Shown: in pieces, positions 35,155 through 44,800 of the stretch
How the letters are laid out: each line of letters begins with the position of its first letter
How positions within the stretch are numbered: the first letter of the stretch is position 1
Assembly (NCBI GenBank): GCA_013180565.1
Contig: QBUN01000426.1
Location: 1-50,990 of the forward strand
Reading direction: 5' to 3'
Source of the DNA: Candidatus Methanophaga sp. GoMg3.2
GTDB lineage: Archaea > Halobacteriota > Syntropharchaeia > Alkanophagales > Methanospirareceae
DNA: 50,990 nt
Notes under the pieces: generated by a model
What the model was told of the DNA's origin: nothing
Seen by the model: only the letters and a program-made list of their open reading frames with translations
Database searches by the model: none
Made by a program: the position numbers and the translations under genes

Positions 35155-35177
35155 ATAATTTACCAATTTTGATAATT
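35139..35177. repeat. 39-base dispersed repeat, copy 2
   Basis: It matches 20590-20628 at 35 of 39 positions and overlaps the stop codon of the gene ending at 35154, so the repeat supplies the last residues (GNSL). GTAAATAATTTAC within it is a near-perfect palindrome. Confidence 0.65.
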
Positions 35178-35191
35178 AAATTTTTATGCAA

Positions 35192-35671
35192 TTACAAAAC
35201 CTTCTTCATTAGTATTGCACCTTCACCATCTTTGTAATAGTAAGGGAAGAATCCAACCTCCATAAAGCCCATACGATTATATAACCCCATAGCTATCGAA
35301 TTGCTTACCCGGACCTCCAACTCAACATATCCTATTCTCCGTTTCCTCAGCACGCCAAAAGCAGCCTTTAATAACACGCGCCCAACACCCCACCCCCGGA
35401 ATCGGGAATCGACAGCGAGTGAGAATACACGCCCTTCGCCTTCCGGCGTTAAAATCACAACTATGAACCCCTTTACACGCCCTTCTCTCTCTGCAACTAA
35501 GAACCCCTCCGGCCATTCATCATGTAACTCCAGATACAATCCCGCATCGCCATCCAGAGAAGAATCCACCTCTATTTCCATAACTCTTCTAATATCAACA
35601 ACTTCAAAGTCCCGTATTTTTACCTCGAATCCTTTCGCCGTCCTCACTCTGAGTTCCATGTTCTCACTCAC
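35192..35671 (-). CDS. GNAT-family N-acetyltransferase, RimI-like
   Basis: This 159-residue protein has the GNAT fold order: an N-terminal strand and helix, GFLVAEREGRVKGFIVVIL, then motif A FSLAVDSRFRGWGVGRVLL (residues 83-101) for acetyl-CoA, then LEVRVSNSIAMGLYNRMGFMEVGF, the RimI-like C-terminal signature. RimI acetylates protein N termini, and archaeal homologues do so broadly. Its start overlaps the stop of the chorismate mutase gene by 4 bases, so the two are co-translated. Confidence 0.85.
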   Translation of the reverse strand: MSENMELRVRTAKGFEVKIRDFEVVDIRRVMEIEVDSSLDGDAGLYLELHDEWPEGFLVAEREGRVKGFIVVILTPEGEGRVFSLAVDSRFRGWGVGRVLLKAAFGVLRKRRIGYVELEVRVSNSIAMGLYNRMGFMEVGFFPYYYKDGEGAILMKKVL

Positions 35672-35985
35672 ACGCTCATATCAGAGTTATTAGCTATCAG
35701 CTCATTATTAACCGTATATTCGATTATAAGTGCAGCCATCTTCTTCATCATCTCTTCACTCAAATCATACGCAGCGCCTCTTTTATTCCTTCTTGCATGC
35801 TCACACCAGTTCCCTATTACCATTTCTTCCCTTCGTCTGTCCTTAATGGGCATATCCATTTGCACTTTCACATCCTTTATCTGTTTCGCATATGCCATCC
35901 TTTTGGAAAGTAAATCAACAATAGCAGCGTCTATTTCATCTATCCTCTTCCGTATCTCATCCAGTTTCTCTTCTTCTGGCAACAT
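35668..35985 (-). CDS. aroQ: chorismate mutase, AroQ type
   Basis: Chorismate mutase converts chorismate to prephenate in Phe/Tyr synthesis. From ATG 35985 the protein has 105 residues and an all-helical AroQ fold: EIRKRIDEIDAAIVDLLSKR (N-terminal helix with the active-site Arg), AYAKQIKDVK (Lys of the active site), and DRRREEMVI. A longer frame to 36132 adds a hydrophobic, low-plausibility extension and is rejected. It overlaps the acetyltransferase gene by ATGA, a pairing with no obvious pathway logic. Confidence 0.85.
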   Translation of the reverse strand: MLPEEEKLDEIRKRIDEIDAAIVDLLSKRMAYAKQIKDVKVQMDMPIKDRRREEMVIGNWCEHARRNKRGAAYDLSEEMMKKMAALIIEYTVNNELIANNSDMSV

Positions 35986-36164
35986 TGTTATTAAATTATA
36001 TTTATAAATGAAAGGGATAACATAAACATAAGAAAAGAGAATGAGGCCCATGCAAGATAAGGAATGCGAAACAGATACTGAGCCCCCAGATAGCTTGGGT
36101 GAGGGTTTAAACACGGGCATTAGTATTGGCAAGCATAAGAAAGATGGCAGAGCTAAGAGGGGGT

Positions 36165-37484
36165 ATGGAAATGCAAAAAGAGCAAAAGAAAGCGAAGCCC
36201 AGCGGCTTTTGCTCAGCGCTTGTTGCTACTCATATCCAGGTAGCTCCTCTCAGCCAAGTCACATCATTTTTTCACAACTTCTCTGATTTATTTAGGCAAG
36301 CGCCTTTTTCACTGCTATTCTGCTCTTTTACCGGTCTTCTGGCTGGAATTGGATTGAGTTTGATGACGGGCATGTTGCAACTGCTCCCCGGTCTCCTGAT
36401 ACTCATACCACCTGCAATTGCCCTGCGTGGTAATGTCTACAGTGCGCTGGTGTCGCGATTAGGAACTTCTATGCATCTGGGTCTTTTTTCTCCAACGCTG
36501 AGAAAGGGTGGCGTGTTATATCAAAATGCTTATGCCTCTTTGTCACTTACACTTATCCTTTCTGTTATCCTTGGCGCATTGGCGAAGATAATGGCAGATG
36601 CATTTGGAATCTCATGTATCCCTATACAAGGCTTTATTCTCATTTCTGTACTCGGCGGCATAATCTCTGGAATCATTTTGCTCGGCATTGCGATTCTCGT
36701 CTCTATTACCGGCTACAATAGAAACTGGGATTTGGACAATATGTCCTCTCCTATAATCACATCCGCCGGTGACATGGTGACCATACCCTCTTTGTACCTG
36801 GCTGCTGTTGTATTGTTAAAGTTAAACTCACTTGATATTGCATTTATGGGCTGGTTGTCTCCTGTTACTCTGTTATCAATCACATTCATCGTAGTGGCTG
36901 TTTTATGTACCATAAAAGGTCTGAAGACAAACGATGCTGCTGTGAAGCGTATTTTTGTAGAAAGCATACCAATGCTTTTCATCTGTGCTATTCTCTGCAC
37001 CCTCGCCGGAATAAGAATGGATATGGCGTTGGAACGTTTAATAGCTATTCCTTCGATTTTGATACTTATCCCACCATTTTTGGGTGAATGCAATGCGTTA
37101 GGCGGCATATTAAGTGCTCGTCTTTCCTCTATGCTTCATATCGGGACGCTGAGTCCAAAGCGTGTCCCGGATAAGCTAGTCTCTGCTAATTTCGCGGTGA
37201 TATATATCCTCGCCGTATTGGTATTTGCATTTGTTGGCATTTTGGCATTCGTTGCGAGTAGCTGCCTTGGAGTAGCCACGCCATCTATATTGAAAATGCT
37301 AGCAATATCGCTCATAGGCGGCATTTTATGCACTACTTTTCTTAACCTCGCTTCTTATTACATCGCAATATTATCCTTCCGATTTGGTTTGGACCCGGAT
37401 AACGATACAATACCACTAATAACCAGCTTAACCGACGTAGTAGGTGTATTATGTCTCATGTTTGTGCTGTCATTATTCCTATAG
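36165..37484 (+). CDS. MgtE-like divalent cation transporter with two membrane domains
   Basis: This protein of about 439 residues contains two homologous MgtE/SLC41 integral domains in tandem. The first carries LLPGLLILIPPAIALRGNVYSALVSRLGTSMHLG; the second carries IPSILILIPPFLGECNALGG and LSSMLHIG. Each is followed by helices and a PIITSAGDM or PLITSLTDV segment, which is typical of the Mg2+ pore helices. Cytosolic N and CBS domains are absent, as in other archaeal double-domain forms. ATG 36165 follows AAGAGGGGG; ATG 36144 is an alternative. Mg2+ or another divalent ion is the likely substrate. Confidence 0.85.
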   Translation: MEMQKEQKKAKPSGFCSALVATHIQVAPLSQVTSFFHNFSDLFRQAPFSLLFCSFTGLLAGIGLSLMTGMLQLLPGLLILIPPAIALRGNVYSALVSRLGTSMHLGLFSPTLRKGGVLYQNAYASLSLTLILSVILGALAKIMADAFGISCIPIQGFILISVLGGIISGIILLGIAILVSITGYNRNWDLDNMSSPIITSAGDMVTIPSLYLAAVVLLKLNSLDIAFMGWLSPVTLLSITFIVVAVLCTIKGLKTNDAAVKRIFVESIPMLFICAILCTLAGIRMDMALERLIAIPSILILIPPFLGECNALGGILSARLSSMLHIGTLSPKRVPDKLVSANFAVIYILAVLVFAFVGILAFVASSCLGVATPSILKMLAISLIGGILCTTFLNLASYYIAILSFRFGLDPDNDTIPLITSLTDVVGVLCLMFVLSLFL

Positions 37485-37492
37485 CGAAAACC

Positions 37493-37533
37493 TTTTTCTT
37501 TCGGTAAAGCTTTTTTTTTCTAAAGAAAAGGTT
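37493..37533 (+). repeat. hairpin leader repeat before radB
   Basis: CCTTTTTCTTTCGGTAAAGC is followed by TTTTTTTTTCTAAAGAAAAGG, so CCTTTT...TTCT can pair with the A/G-rich end. It ends just before the radB ATG at 37537. A related inverted block follows the SRP RNA. It may also terminate the transcript of the upstream transporter. Confidence 0.45.
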
Positions 37534-37536
37534 TCT

Positions 37537-38235
37537 ATGCAACTTCCTACGAGATATAGCAGTGGATGTAAGAATATAGACGAGCTGTTAGGCGGCGGGT
37601 TCGAGTCACGCACGGTAACGCAGTTATACGGCGAGGCGGGCAGCGGGAAGACCAATATCTGCCTTCAGGTAGCGATAGGATGTGCTAAAACGGGTAAGGC
37701 CGTAGTTTTTATAGATAGTGAAGGATTTTCGCCTGAAAGATTCATACAGATAGCCAGCTCGAATGCGGAATCCGAAGATGTGGAAAGTATAGCACGGCGG
37801 ATAATAATATACGAGCCACAGAGTTTCGAGCAGCAAACGTCAAGCATAAAAGAGATAGAAACGGTAATAAAGGAAAGGAACGATGTTGTACTAGTAATCC
37901 TGGATTCCGCGACTCTGTTCTACCGATTAGAGCTGGATGAAGAACGGAGCATATATTTGAGGCGAGTATTGGCAAACCAGATAGAGCATCTTCAAGAACT
38001 CGCACGCAGGCATGACCTCGTTGTTATAATAACAAATCAGGTATATGCAGATATAGAGAAAGGCAAATTACGTCCTTCTGGTGGATATATGCTCGAGCAT
38101 ATCTCGAAGGTGATAGTGCAACTGGAGAAAGCGGCAGAAGGGCAAGGTAAAAGAAGAGCCATCTTAAAGAAGCACAGGTCTATGCCTGAAGATACCTCTT
38201 GCGAGTTCTTCATTACGAGTAACGGTGTTGAGTAA
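37537..38235 (+). CDS. radB: RadB recombinase paralogue
   Basis: RadB is the RadA/Rad51 paralogue of Euryarchaeota that assists homologous recombination. From ATG 37537 it has 232 residues: GCKNIDELLGGGFE, Walker A GEAGSGKT (32-39), AVVFIDSEGFSPERF, Walker B VVLVILDSATLFYR, then VVIITNQVYAD and GGYMLEHISKVIVQLEK. It lacks the N-terminal helix-hairpin-helix domain of RadA, as RadB proteins do. An extension to 37444 runs through a U-rich hairpin repeat and is rejected. Confidence 0.93.
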   Translation: MQLPTRYSSGCKNIDELLGGGFESRTVTQLYGEAGSGKTNICLQVAIGCAKTGKAVVFIDSEGFSPERFIQIASSNAESEDVESIARRIIIYEPQSFEQQTSSIKEIETVIKERNDVVLVILDSATLFYRLELDEERSIYLRRVLANQIEHLQELARRHDLVVIITNQVYADIEKGKLRPSGGYMLEHISKVIVQLEKAAEGQGKRRAILKKHRSMPEDTSCEFFITSNGVE

Positions 38236-38395
38236 AAGCTCAAAATCTTGTGGATTTCGAGCATTTAATTATAAAATGGGTGGTACTTGTGTAGAAGATG
38301 ATGAAGATTTTATACAAATCAGAACATAAGAGATTAGTTAAAATAATTTGATATTGTATTAGACACATTAAGAAAAATGGGAAGGAAGATATAAG

Positions 38396-38842
38396 ATGAA
38401 AGTACTGGTGTATCCACCGAATAGCATGATACTAGCGGATTTGGTGGAAAGAGGCGGGCATGAGCCCGTAGTATTAATGAGAGAAATAGGTGAACACGTG
38501 AGGGATGCTGAGATAGACGCACCACCGCTGAATGTCACTGAGGAGGACTTGAAAAGGGCGTTGAGATATGTCTCCGTGGAAGAACCCGCAGGCTTAAAAG
38601 GGCGAATAGGGCTACTTGCACCTCTCTTAGAGGAGGCAGAAGCTTCGATTATATTGCGCGATGCACCCCCTACTTTTGGCTGCATGGGCTGCGCAGTTGC
38701 AGACGAATTCTTTAAGTACCTGATAAGGCGGCGCGAGATACCGACGTTAGAAGTTGCGTATGAAGGCGGCGAGAAAGTGGAAGAGATGGTATCGGAAGTA
38801 ATGACGTTTTTAGAGCAGTTAAAGAAGGAAGGGCAAAGATAA
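38396..38842 (+). CDS. methanogenesis marker protein 5
   Basis: This 148-residue protein resembles methanogenesis marker 5, a small protein found in organisms with methyl-coenzyme M reductase (MCR). Visible features are VLVYPPNSMILADLVERGGH at the N terminus and a conserved FGCMGCAV with two Cys, possible iron-sulfur or thiol ligands. It is separated by one base from marker 15, matching the known gene pairing. Its exact reaction is unproven; a role in MCR maturation or activation is the usual proposal. GGAAGGA precedes the ATG. Confidence 0.85.
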   Translation: MKVLVYPPNSMILADLVERGGHEPVVLMREIGEHVRDAEIDAPPLNVTEEDLKRALRYVSVEEPAGLKGRIGLLAPLLEEAEASIILRDAPPTFGCMGCAVADEFFKYLIRRREIPTLEVAYEGGEKVEEMVSEVMTFLEQLKKEGQR

Positions 38843-38843
38843 A

Positions 38844-40061
38844 ATGGAGAAGGTGAGAGTTGCACAGATATCTTGTGGTACCGAATACAGTGGTATCCAA
38901 TGGATATTTGACGACATAGCAGAGCGGGTAGGTATAGAACTGGTCTATCCGGAGATGGAATTGTCGGAGGTGGAACTGGCGTGTAAAGAGGTTGGATTTG
39001 AGGTAGAAAGCCCCAGCCTGAATATGATGATGGCAAGAGCGGTATCCATGTTAGACGACCCTACGATAAAGGGTGCCTTACTCCTCACTTGCTTCAAATG
39101 TGCTGAGGGCACAATAGTAAAAGATACTATAAGAAGGTTCCTGCATGAGAGAATTGATATGCCAATTATAGTATATTCAAATGTGGAGAAGCCGAAGGAG
39201 AGAGAGATATATTCGAGGCTGGAAGCGCTGAAGACGTTAATAGCTCGGAAGTCGCTTTTAATGCGTGAGAAGCAGGAAGGGATCACAATTGGCGTTGATT
39301 CCGGCTCTTCTACCACAAAAGCGGTGGTGATGAAGGATAATGAGATAGTGGGTGAAGGCTGGATACCAACAACAGACCCAGTAGAAAGTGCGGACGAAGT
39401 GATAGAATCGGCGTTAAACGGTGCCGGTATTTCGAGAACGGATGTGGATGCGATTGGTGTTACAGGTCATGGACGTGAACTTGTAGGCAAGCATGTGAAG
39501 GCGGCACTCAATTTAGAAGAGGTGAGTGTAATCGCGAAAGGAGCGGCTTTGCTTTCTCGACAGCATAAAGGCGATGCAACAGTGATTGATATAGGTGGAA
39601 TGGACAATAAGTTGATACTGATGCGAGATGGTATAGCAACTAGTTTCAATTTAGGCGGTATTTGTGGTGGCTCATCCGGGCGGTTTCTGGAAGTGGCATC
39701 GCATAGATTGGATGTGGACATCTCGAAGTTGGGACAACTGGCGCTGAAGTCAAAAGTGAGACACGAGTTGCAGAGCTATTGCATGGTATTTGGAATACAA
39801 AGTCTTGTTGTTGCTCTTGGTTCCGGAGTGAAGCCAGAAGACGTAGCTGCTGCTGCTTGCAGGTCGGTTGCGAACCAAGTGTATGAAAATCAGATACAGG
39901 AGATGGAGATGAGACCGCCGATTATCTTTGTTGGCGGTGTATCGCTAATAGAAGGGGTGACGCGCGAATTTGAGACTATGCTCGGCATTGATATTACTGT
40001 CCCGCCTAATTCACAGTATGCAGGTGCAGTAGGTATTGCTACGTTGGTGTCCGGCGTTTAA
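38844..40061 (+). CDS. methanogenesis marker protein 15 (activase-like ATPase)
   Basis: This 405-residue protein has an N-terminal alpha/beta region with conserved Cys (ISCGTEYSG; LTCFKCAEG). A BadF/BadG/HgdC-type ASKHA domain from about residue 145 follows: phosphate-1 GVDSGSSTTKAVV, GVTGHGRELV, VIDIGGMDNKLI, LGGICGGSSGRFLE (the Cys that in activases binds an inter-subunit 4Fe-4S cluster), and FVGGVSLIEGV. Marker 15 is restricted to MCR-bearing archaea and is thought to supply ATP-driven low-potential electrons for MCR activation or maturation (inference from family). It is co-operonic with marker 5. Confidence 0.88.
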   Translation: MEKVRVAQISCGTEYSGIQWIFDDIAERVGIELVYPEMELSEVELACKEVGFEVESPSLNMMMARAVSMLDDPTIKGALLLTCFKCAEGTIVKDTIRRFLHERIDMPIIVYSNVEKPKEREIYSRLEALKTLIARKSLLMREKQEGITIGVDSGSSTTKAVVMKDNEIVGEGWIPTTDPVESADEVIESALNGAGISRTDVDAIGVTGHGRELVGKHVKAALNLEEVSVIAKGAALLSRQHKGDATVIDIGGMDNKLILMRDGIATSFNLGGICGGSSGRFLEVASHRLDVDISKLGQLALKSKVRHELQSYCMVFGIQSLVVALGSGVKPEDVAAAACRSVANQVYENQIQEMEMRPPIIFVGGVSLIEGVTREFETMLGIDITVPPNSQYAGAVGIATLVSGV

Positions 40062-41417
40062 TTACGACACTACCTGCAGCTTTGATACCATAATTGATGG
40101 CGAGACCACATTAGATATCTGTCGTGTATCTGTCCCAACCAATTCCACATGTTTCAGCACCTCTTGCATGTTGCCTGCGAGCATTACCTGCGTAATGGGA
40201 TACAACTTACCATTTTTAATGCCAAGAGCATTCTGAGTAACGACCGAGAAATCACCGGATGCTCTTGATGCGGTATGTGCACCGATCACATCGTTTATAA
40301 ACAGGCCAGCGCCTATTTCACGGATCATTTCGTCCGTAGAAGCTCTGCGCCCACTTATAGTGAAATTCGTTGCTCCGGGTGCAGGTAAACTGTCAAAACC
40401 TCTTATTGCATTACCCGTGCTTTTCACATTGTCTTTGCCTGCAGTGTAGGAATCATAGAGGAAGTTCTTTAGCACGCCCTTATCAACCAAACTTGTAGCT
40501 TCTGAGCGGACGCCTTCGCCATCCATCTGCCTGCTATTTATCCCTAACGGCATCGTAGCATTGTCACTAATCGAAAGATTCTCAGACGCTATTTCCTCTC
40601 CTTTCTTTCCCTGATATGGTGATTGTCTCCGCTGCACACTCTCAGCGCTAAGTTGTGGGATCAGAGTATAAGCGAAAAGACTTTGCACCGCCCTAGGAGA
40701 GAAGATAACGGGTATCTCCTTCGTTTCTAGTTTCTTACCACCTAAACTATCCGCCGCTATTTTCACTGCGGACCGACCAATCCAATCAAAATCTATCTCA
40801 CTGAGCATCCTACTGGTTTTTCCCTCCCAGCCAGAAGTTTCTTCGCCATCATCTTCCCTTGCCACAATCGCTATTCCGGCAGCGACATAAGTGCCGGTAT
40901 CACTCGTCTCGATACCCTCGGAATTCAAAATGTATGTTTCGTCATGTGCAGCGGCGAAGCTGCCTTCTGTTGGTGTGCAGGTTACGCTTTTTCTTACCTT
41001 ATACGCTTCCATTCCCGTTAGCAGCTCTTTACAATGTTCTATTGCATCACCGGTCCCAGTCTCGAGAAGGTCAATTATTCGTGGATCAAACGTCTTTTCC
41101 GGCTTCGTGTAGCTCTGTGTTGATAGTGCCGGTAAGCTCACGAAATGAGGATCCGGATCAGACACCCGCGCTTGCTTTATTGCATGTTCTACGCATGTTT
41201 CTATCGCCTCGGATTCCAAAGCCGTGGTGGATGAGAACCCGATTTTATTTGATATTACTACTCGCACGCCAATGCCTGCGCTTTTAACGTGCTTCACCTT
41301 TTTGACTTCCTCGCGCTCAAGGTCAATGCTTAACACATTGCCCCGCTCACCATAGATTTCTACCTGATCGCAGCTCTCCAACGCCTTTTTCAATGCTTTA
41401 TACATGAGGTCGAACAT
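40062..41417 (-). CDS. pmbA: TldE/PmbA-family modulator of a metalloprotease
   Basis: This 451-residue protein contains the PmbA/TldD fold, e.g. LEREEVKKVKHVKSAGIGVRV at the N terminus, EEIPVIFSPRAVQSLF-like core, RGFDSLPAPGATNFTISG and the C-terminal SGDFSVVTQNALGIKNGK, MLAGNMQEVLKHVE. The HExxxH zinc motif of TldD is not seen, so this is the TldE-like non-catalytic partner. TldD is not in the window. The stop is directly adjacent to that of marker 15, so the genes converge with no gap. Confidence 0.88.
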   Translation of the reverse strand: MFDLMYKALKKALESCDQVEIYGERGNVLSIDLEREEVKKVKHVKSAGIGVRVVISNKIGFSSTTALESEAIETCVEHAIKQARVSDPDPHFVSLPALSTQSYTKPEKTFDPRIIDLLETGTGDAIEHCKELLTGMEAYKVRKSVTCTPTEGSFAAAHDETYILNSEGIETSDTGTYVAAGIAIVAREDDGEETSGWEGKTSRMLSEIDFDWIGRSAVKIAADSLGGKKLETKEIPVIFSPRAVQSLFAYTLIPQLSAESVQRRQSPYQGKKGEEIASENLSISDNATMPLGINSRQMDGEGVRSEATSLVDKGVLKNFLYDSYTAGKDNVKSTGNAIRGFDSLPAPGATNFTISGRRASTDEMIREIGAGLFINDVIGAHTASRASGDFSVVTQNALGIKNGKLYPITQVMLAGNMQEVLKHVELVGTDTRQISNVVSPSIMVSKLQVVS

Positions 41418-41545
41418 TTTTCTTTCTTGTTATTTACAAAAATAACCTGAGATTTTATAAACCAATCTAAAAACCTGAACAGAATTCATAGGTGTTCGGT
41501 TAAGTACGATTCAACATAAATAAAGACATATAACAACACATTTCC

Positions 41546-41628
41546 GACACAGATATACACAGATCGCACTGATTTATCTCATGCTGTTTATCTTTTTCCC
41601 GCTGCGTTAATCAGCGTTAATCTGTGTC
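41546..41628. repeat. inverted-repeat element, GACACAGATT type, short copy
   Basis: The element starts GACACAGATATACACAGATC and ends AATCTGTGTC. Its last 23 bases are identical to the end of the 20639-20774 element, while the interiors differ in length (83 against 136 bases overall). It lies between PmbA and DP2 in a 408-base gap. The rest of the gap holds no recognisable gene. Confidence 0.65.
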
Positions 41629-41803
41629 AATAATTAATTTACGGCAAAAGGGGAAGGACATGGTACCTCAATGTAACGAAGGCAATAGCGGATAGTTTGA
41701 TGGAAATAGGCATAAATTTTCTTTTGCACCAACAGGATATTATGAATTTTGCTCGGCACACACGCCCATACCCGCAAGAATAAACATGTGGCCGGGAGGG
41801 TTG

Positions 41804-41826
41804 ATAAGGGGGGCCTGGCCCCTTAT
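41804..41826 (-). terminator. GC-rich hairpin at the DP2 stop
   Basis: ATAAGGGG pairs with CCCCTTAT around the loop GGCCTGG, overlapping the first base of the DP2 stop codon at 41826. There is no long T-tract afterwards, so it could be a transcript-end stabiliser rather than a terminator. Confidence 0.45.
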
Positions 41827-44800
41827 TACATGAAATCTGTTAGAGCCTTCTGCTGCTTCCCGGCATCAGGAAAGAGCGAATTCACATCCTTCTGCAACAG
41901 CTCCAGCCGTTGTCGCGTGTAATCAGAAAGATGATACTCATTTGCCATACGCAGCGAGACGTCAAGATACTTTTTCACACTTGCTATATGTACAGTAGGA
42001 AGAATCTTACTGCCGCACCGCGTGCATTTGCCACTCAGCGGAATCCGTCTGTATTTAGCATTACATTTACTGCACCTCATCCTTTGAGATCCAAACGCTC
42101 TGAGGTTACCCTTTATATCACGTAGGAAATGGTTTTCTATGACCGCTTCCGCCACTTCAGGTGCATCTACAGCCCTTATTATCCGCGCTAGTTTTAACTG
42201 CGCATCCAATTTCTCCATCATAGTTCCCAAACTCTTATACAACGAATTTAAAGGACCCGCTGCTATGTCTGTTGTCTCATGTGTATAAAGGAATCCATAA
42301 ACATCCTTTGGCTCTTCTATTCTGGTCGACGCAGTCTCTATATCCACCTCTTTTGGAAGCTTCTCCAAGCAAGCAGCCTCGTAGAATTCCAATGGGTATT
42401 CACGCGCGATAGAAACATTACGTGCCTCTTTATCTACCTCCTTCGGATTGATGAATGGAATGAGAACAAGAGGCGCATCCATTCTGCCACCGCGTTTCTC
42501 AGGTAAAAAGAAGAGCGAGAAATTAATAAGAGCATCCAACAGAAGGAGGACGGAGTCCTCGTCACCGTCGCAGTTCCTCCTCTTCGCTGCATGGAAAAAG
42601 GGATGTGCGTAACAAGCCGAAGCCTTCGTAAAACCTATTATCCGACCCAAGATCCCAGCAGATGTGTGTGGTGCCAGTCCAAGCACGAGTTCACCTAAAA
42701 GGTCCTCTTTGCTTGATGCACCATAATAAGGCGATAAGCCATAGAATTTAGAGAGCAGAGAGTCCAGAAATTGGGACACCTTTAGCAAATACGATGCCGC
42801 ATCAAGCGAAATAACAATATCCTGCTGCTTGAGCTCTATTACCTGTGTCTCATTTACCAATTCCTTACCGAAGGTATCATGCGAATAGCCCAGTTCCTTC
42901 GCCTTCTCCAGGCTCAAACCTATCTCTTTGGGCTTGAAATGCGTTAACGGTAGATTCGTGAAATCATATCTTATCGTGCCATCCTTGAACACAAACACGC
43001 CATGTTTCGCCCTTAATATACCCTTACCTAAATGCTCAGCCACTTTATGCTTTGAAATAAGCCCCTGCACGCATTTCACGTTCTGTTTGTTAGGCGATTC
43101 ACCCAGTTTCTTTATTGTCGCATGATAATAATTCCACAGATCTATGCTCTTTTTAGCTCGAGAGCCCGTTTTTAGCCGGGATCTTGCATCTTGCATCAAG
43201 CCAGGAGTTTTAAAGTTTGAAGAGCCGCACTTATCACAGATGCATGAAGAGGATATGAATTCATTACCGCATTCGTTGCACCGTCTCATGCCGATTTCTA
43301 CCTCTATCACCTTCTTTTTTAATGCTTCCTTCAGTAACCGGCTCTTTCCTCCGTATTCGCCTACCGGGAAGATAGAATGCGGTGCAGGTGTCATCAGCCG
43401 CTCTTTCGATTTCTCCGGTCGCCCCATCCGAACACCGATTCTTGTCGGTGCTTTGTTCCTCGTCTTTACCCGCGTGGATTCGTCTCGCCTCAAATCACCG
43501 GTTATCCCTAAACACTTTAACAGAGCATCTGGCTCCTCTATCGCTAAAGAACCATTTTCAATGTGATGCAGGACAAGCAAATCCTCCAGAATCGCCTTTA
43601 TTCTGCCTCTATCATCCGAGTGAATAAACAGCATATTCTCTTCCAAAGTGCCCTTCTTGCATATAGAGTCCGCTAAATATGCGTTATCCTCTTCTGTTAT
43701 GTCCGCCCAGAGATACGTATATGCCGGATGTAACGGTACATCGAAGCGATATGCGAGCTCTATTGCCTCTGCTTGATTAGGCGGCTTCAAACACCATTTA
43801 GCCGCTTCTTCCTTTGATTTTATTTCCAATTCCCGTAACCACCACTCATGCGAGTATGCACCGGGCATTAAACGATGTCCAGTCTCTAAGAAATCGCCAT
43901 AATCTATGAGCATCTCACCTACATCCACTATCTCTGCCACGTCGTCTCTTAGTTTAGTGACTGTCTCCATGGAATCTAACCTGACAAGGGAACCATCTTT
44001 TAATTTCACTGTTGCCGCGTCAATAGAATCAACAGGTACAACACAGCCCGCTTTACCTGGTAGTTCGGGCTTTATCTGCGTGCCCGCAGCGACGAATTCA
44101 AGCAATGACATTGTAGCGGGGTTTAACCCGACAGTTTCGAGGCCCGTATTGCGAGAACGTCCATAACGGAGACTGAAGGAGCCTTTGGTCGAAGGTCGTC
44201 CAAATACGGGTCTACCGGCGATTAAATCGCCTAAGAACTTCTTCTTTTTCTTCTCGCCTTTTGATTTTACCAACTTTGCTAACCATTCCCAGCCTTCGAG
44301 TCCCATTCGGTCAACATGCCGCTTTATCTTCGTTGCCTTCATTGCAATCCCCTCGATGAGTACGAGCACCATACCACCACGTATTTTATTCGTCGCGACC
44401 CTTTGGAGATCTTTAAAGCCGCCTACTTCCATATCTTCGGTTGCGTCTCCATCAATACAAATAGGGCAACCACGCACTATCTCCTTTATCTCTTCGTCCG
44501 TAGGCTTGTATTGCAAGCCACTTATTCGCTCGTATACTGAAACTTCTAATACGTACCGACCTATTTCATTTTCGCGTGGCTGATAAGCGGCAAAGCCCAT
44601 TCTACGCCTTATATAATCAGCAGCCAGTACAGATAGCGCCTGTGCAGTTCCACCTGCACTTCTTATCGGACCGGAATAAAAGACTTTTATATACTCGCTA
44701 CCATCATCGTTTCTATCTGATTCGACACGAGATATGCCTTCGATAGGCGCCGCAACTACACCTTCGGTGAGGATCGCAACTGCGGTTCTTACCGCAAGCT

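Noticed and set aside
35986..36132. Hydrophobic N-terminal extension of chorismate mutase
   Set aside because: AroQ proteins begin at the helix after ATG 35985; the extension overlaps the divergent spacer.
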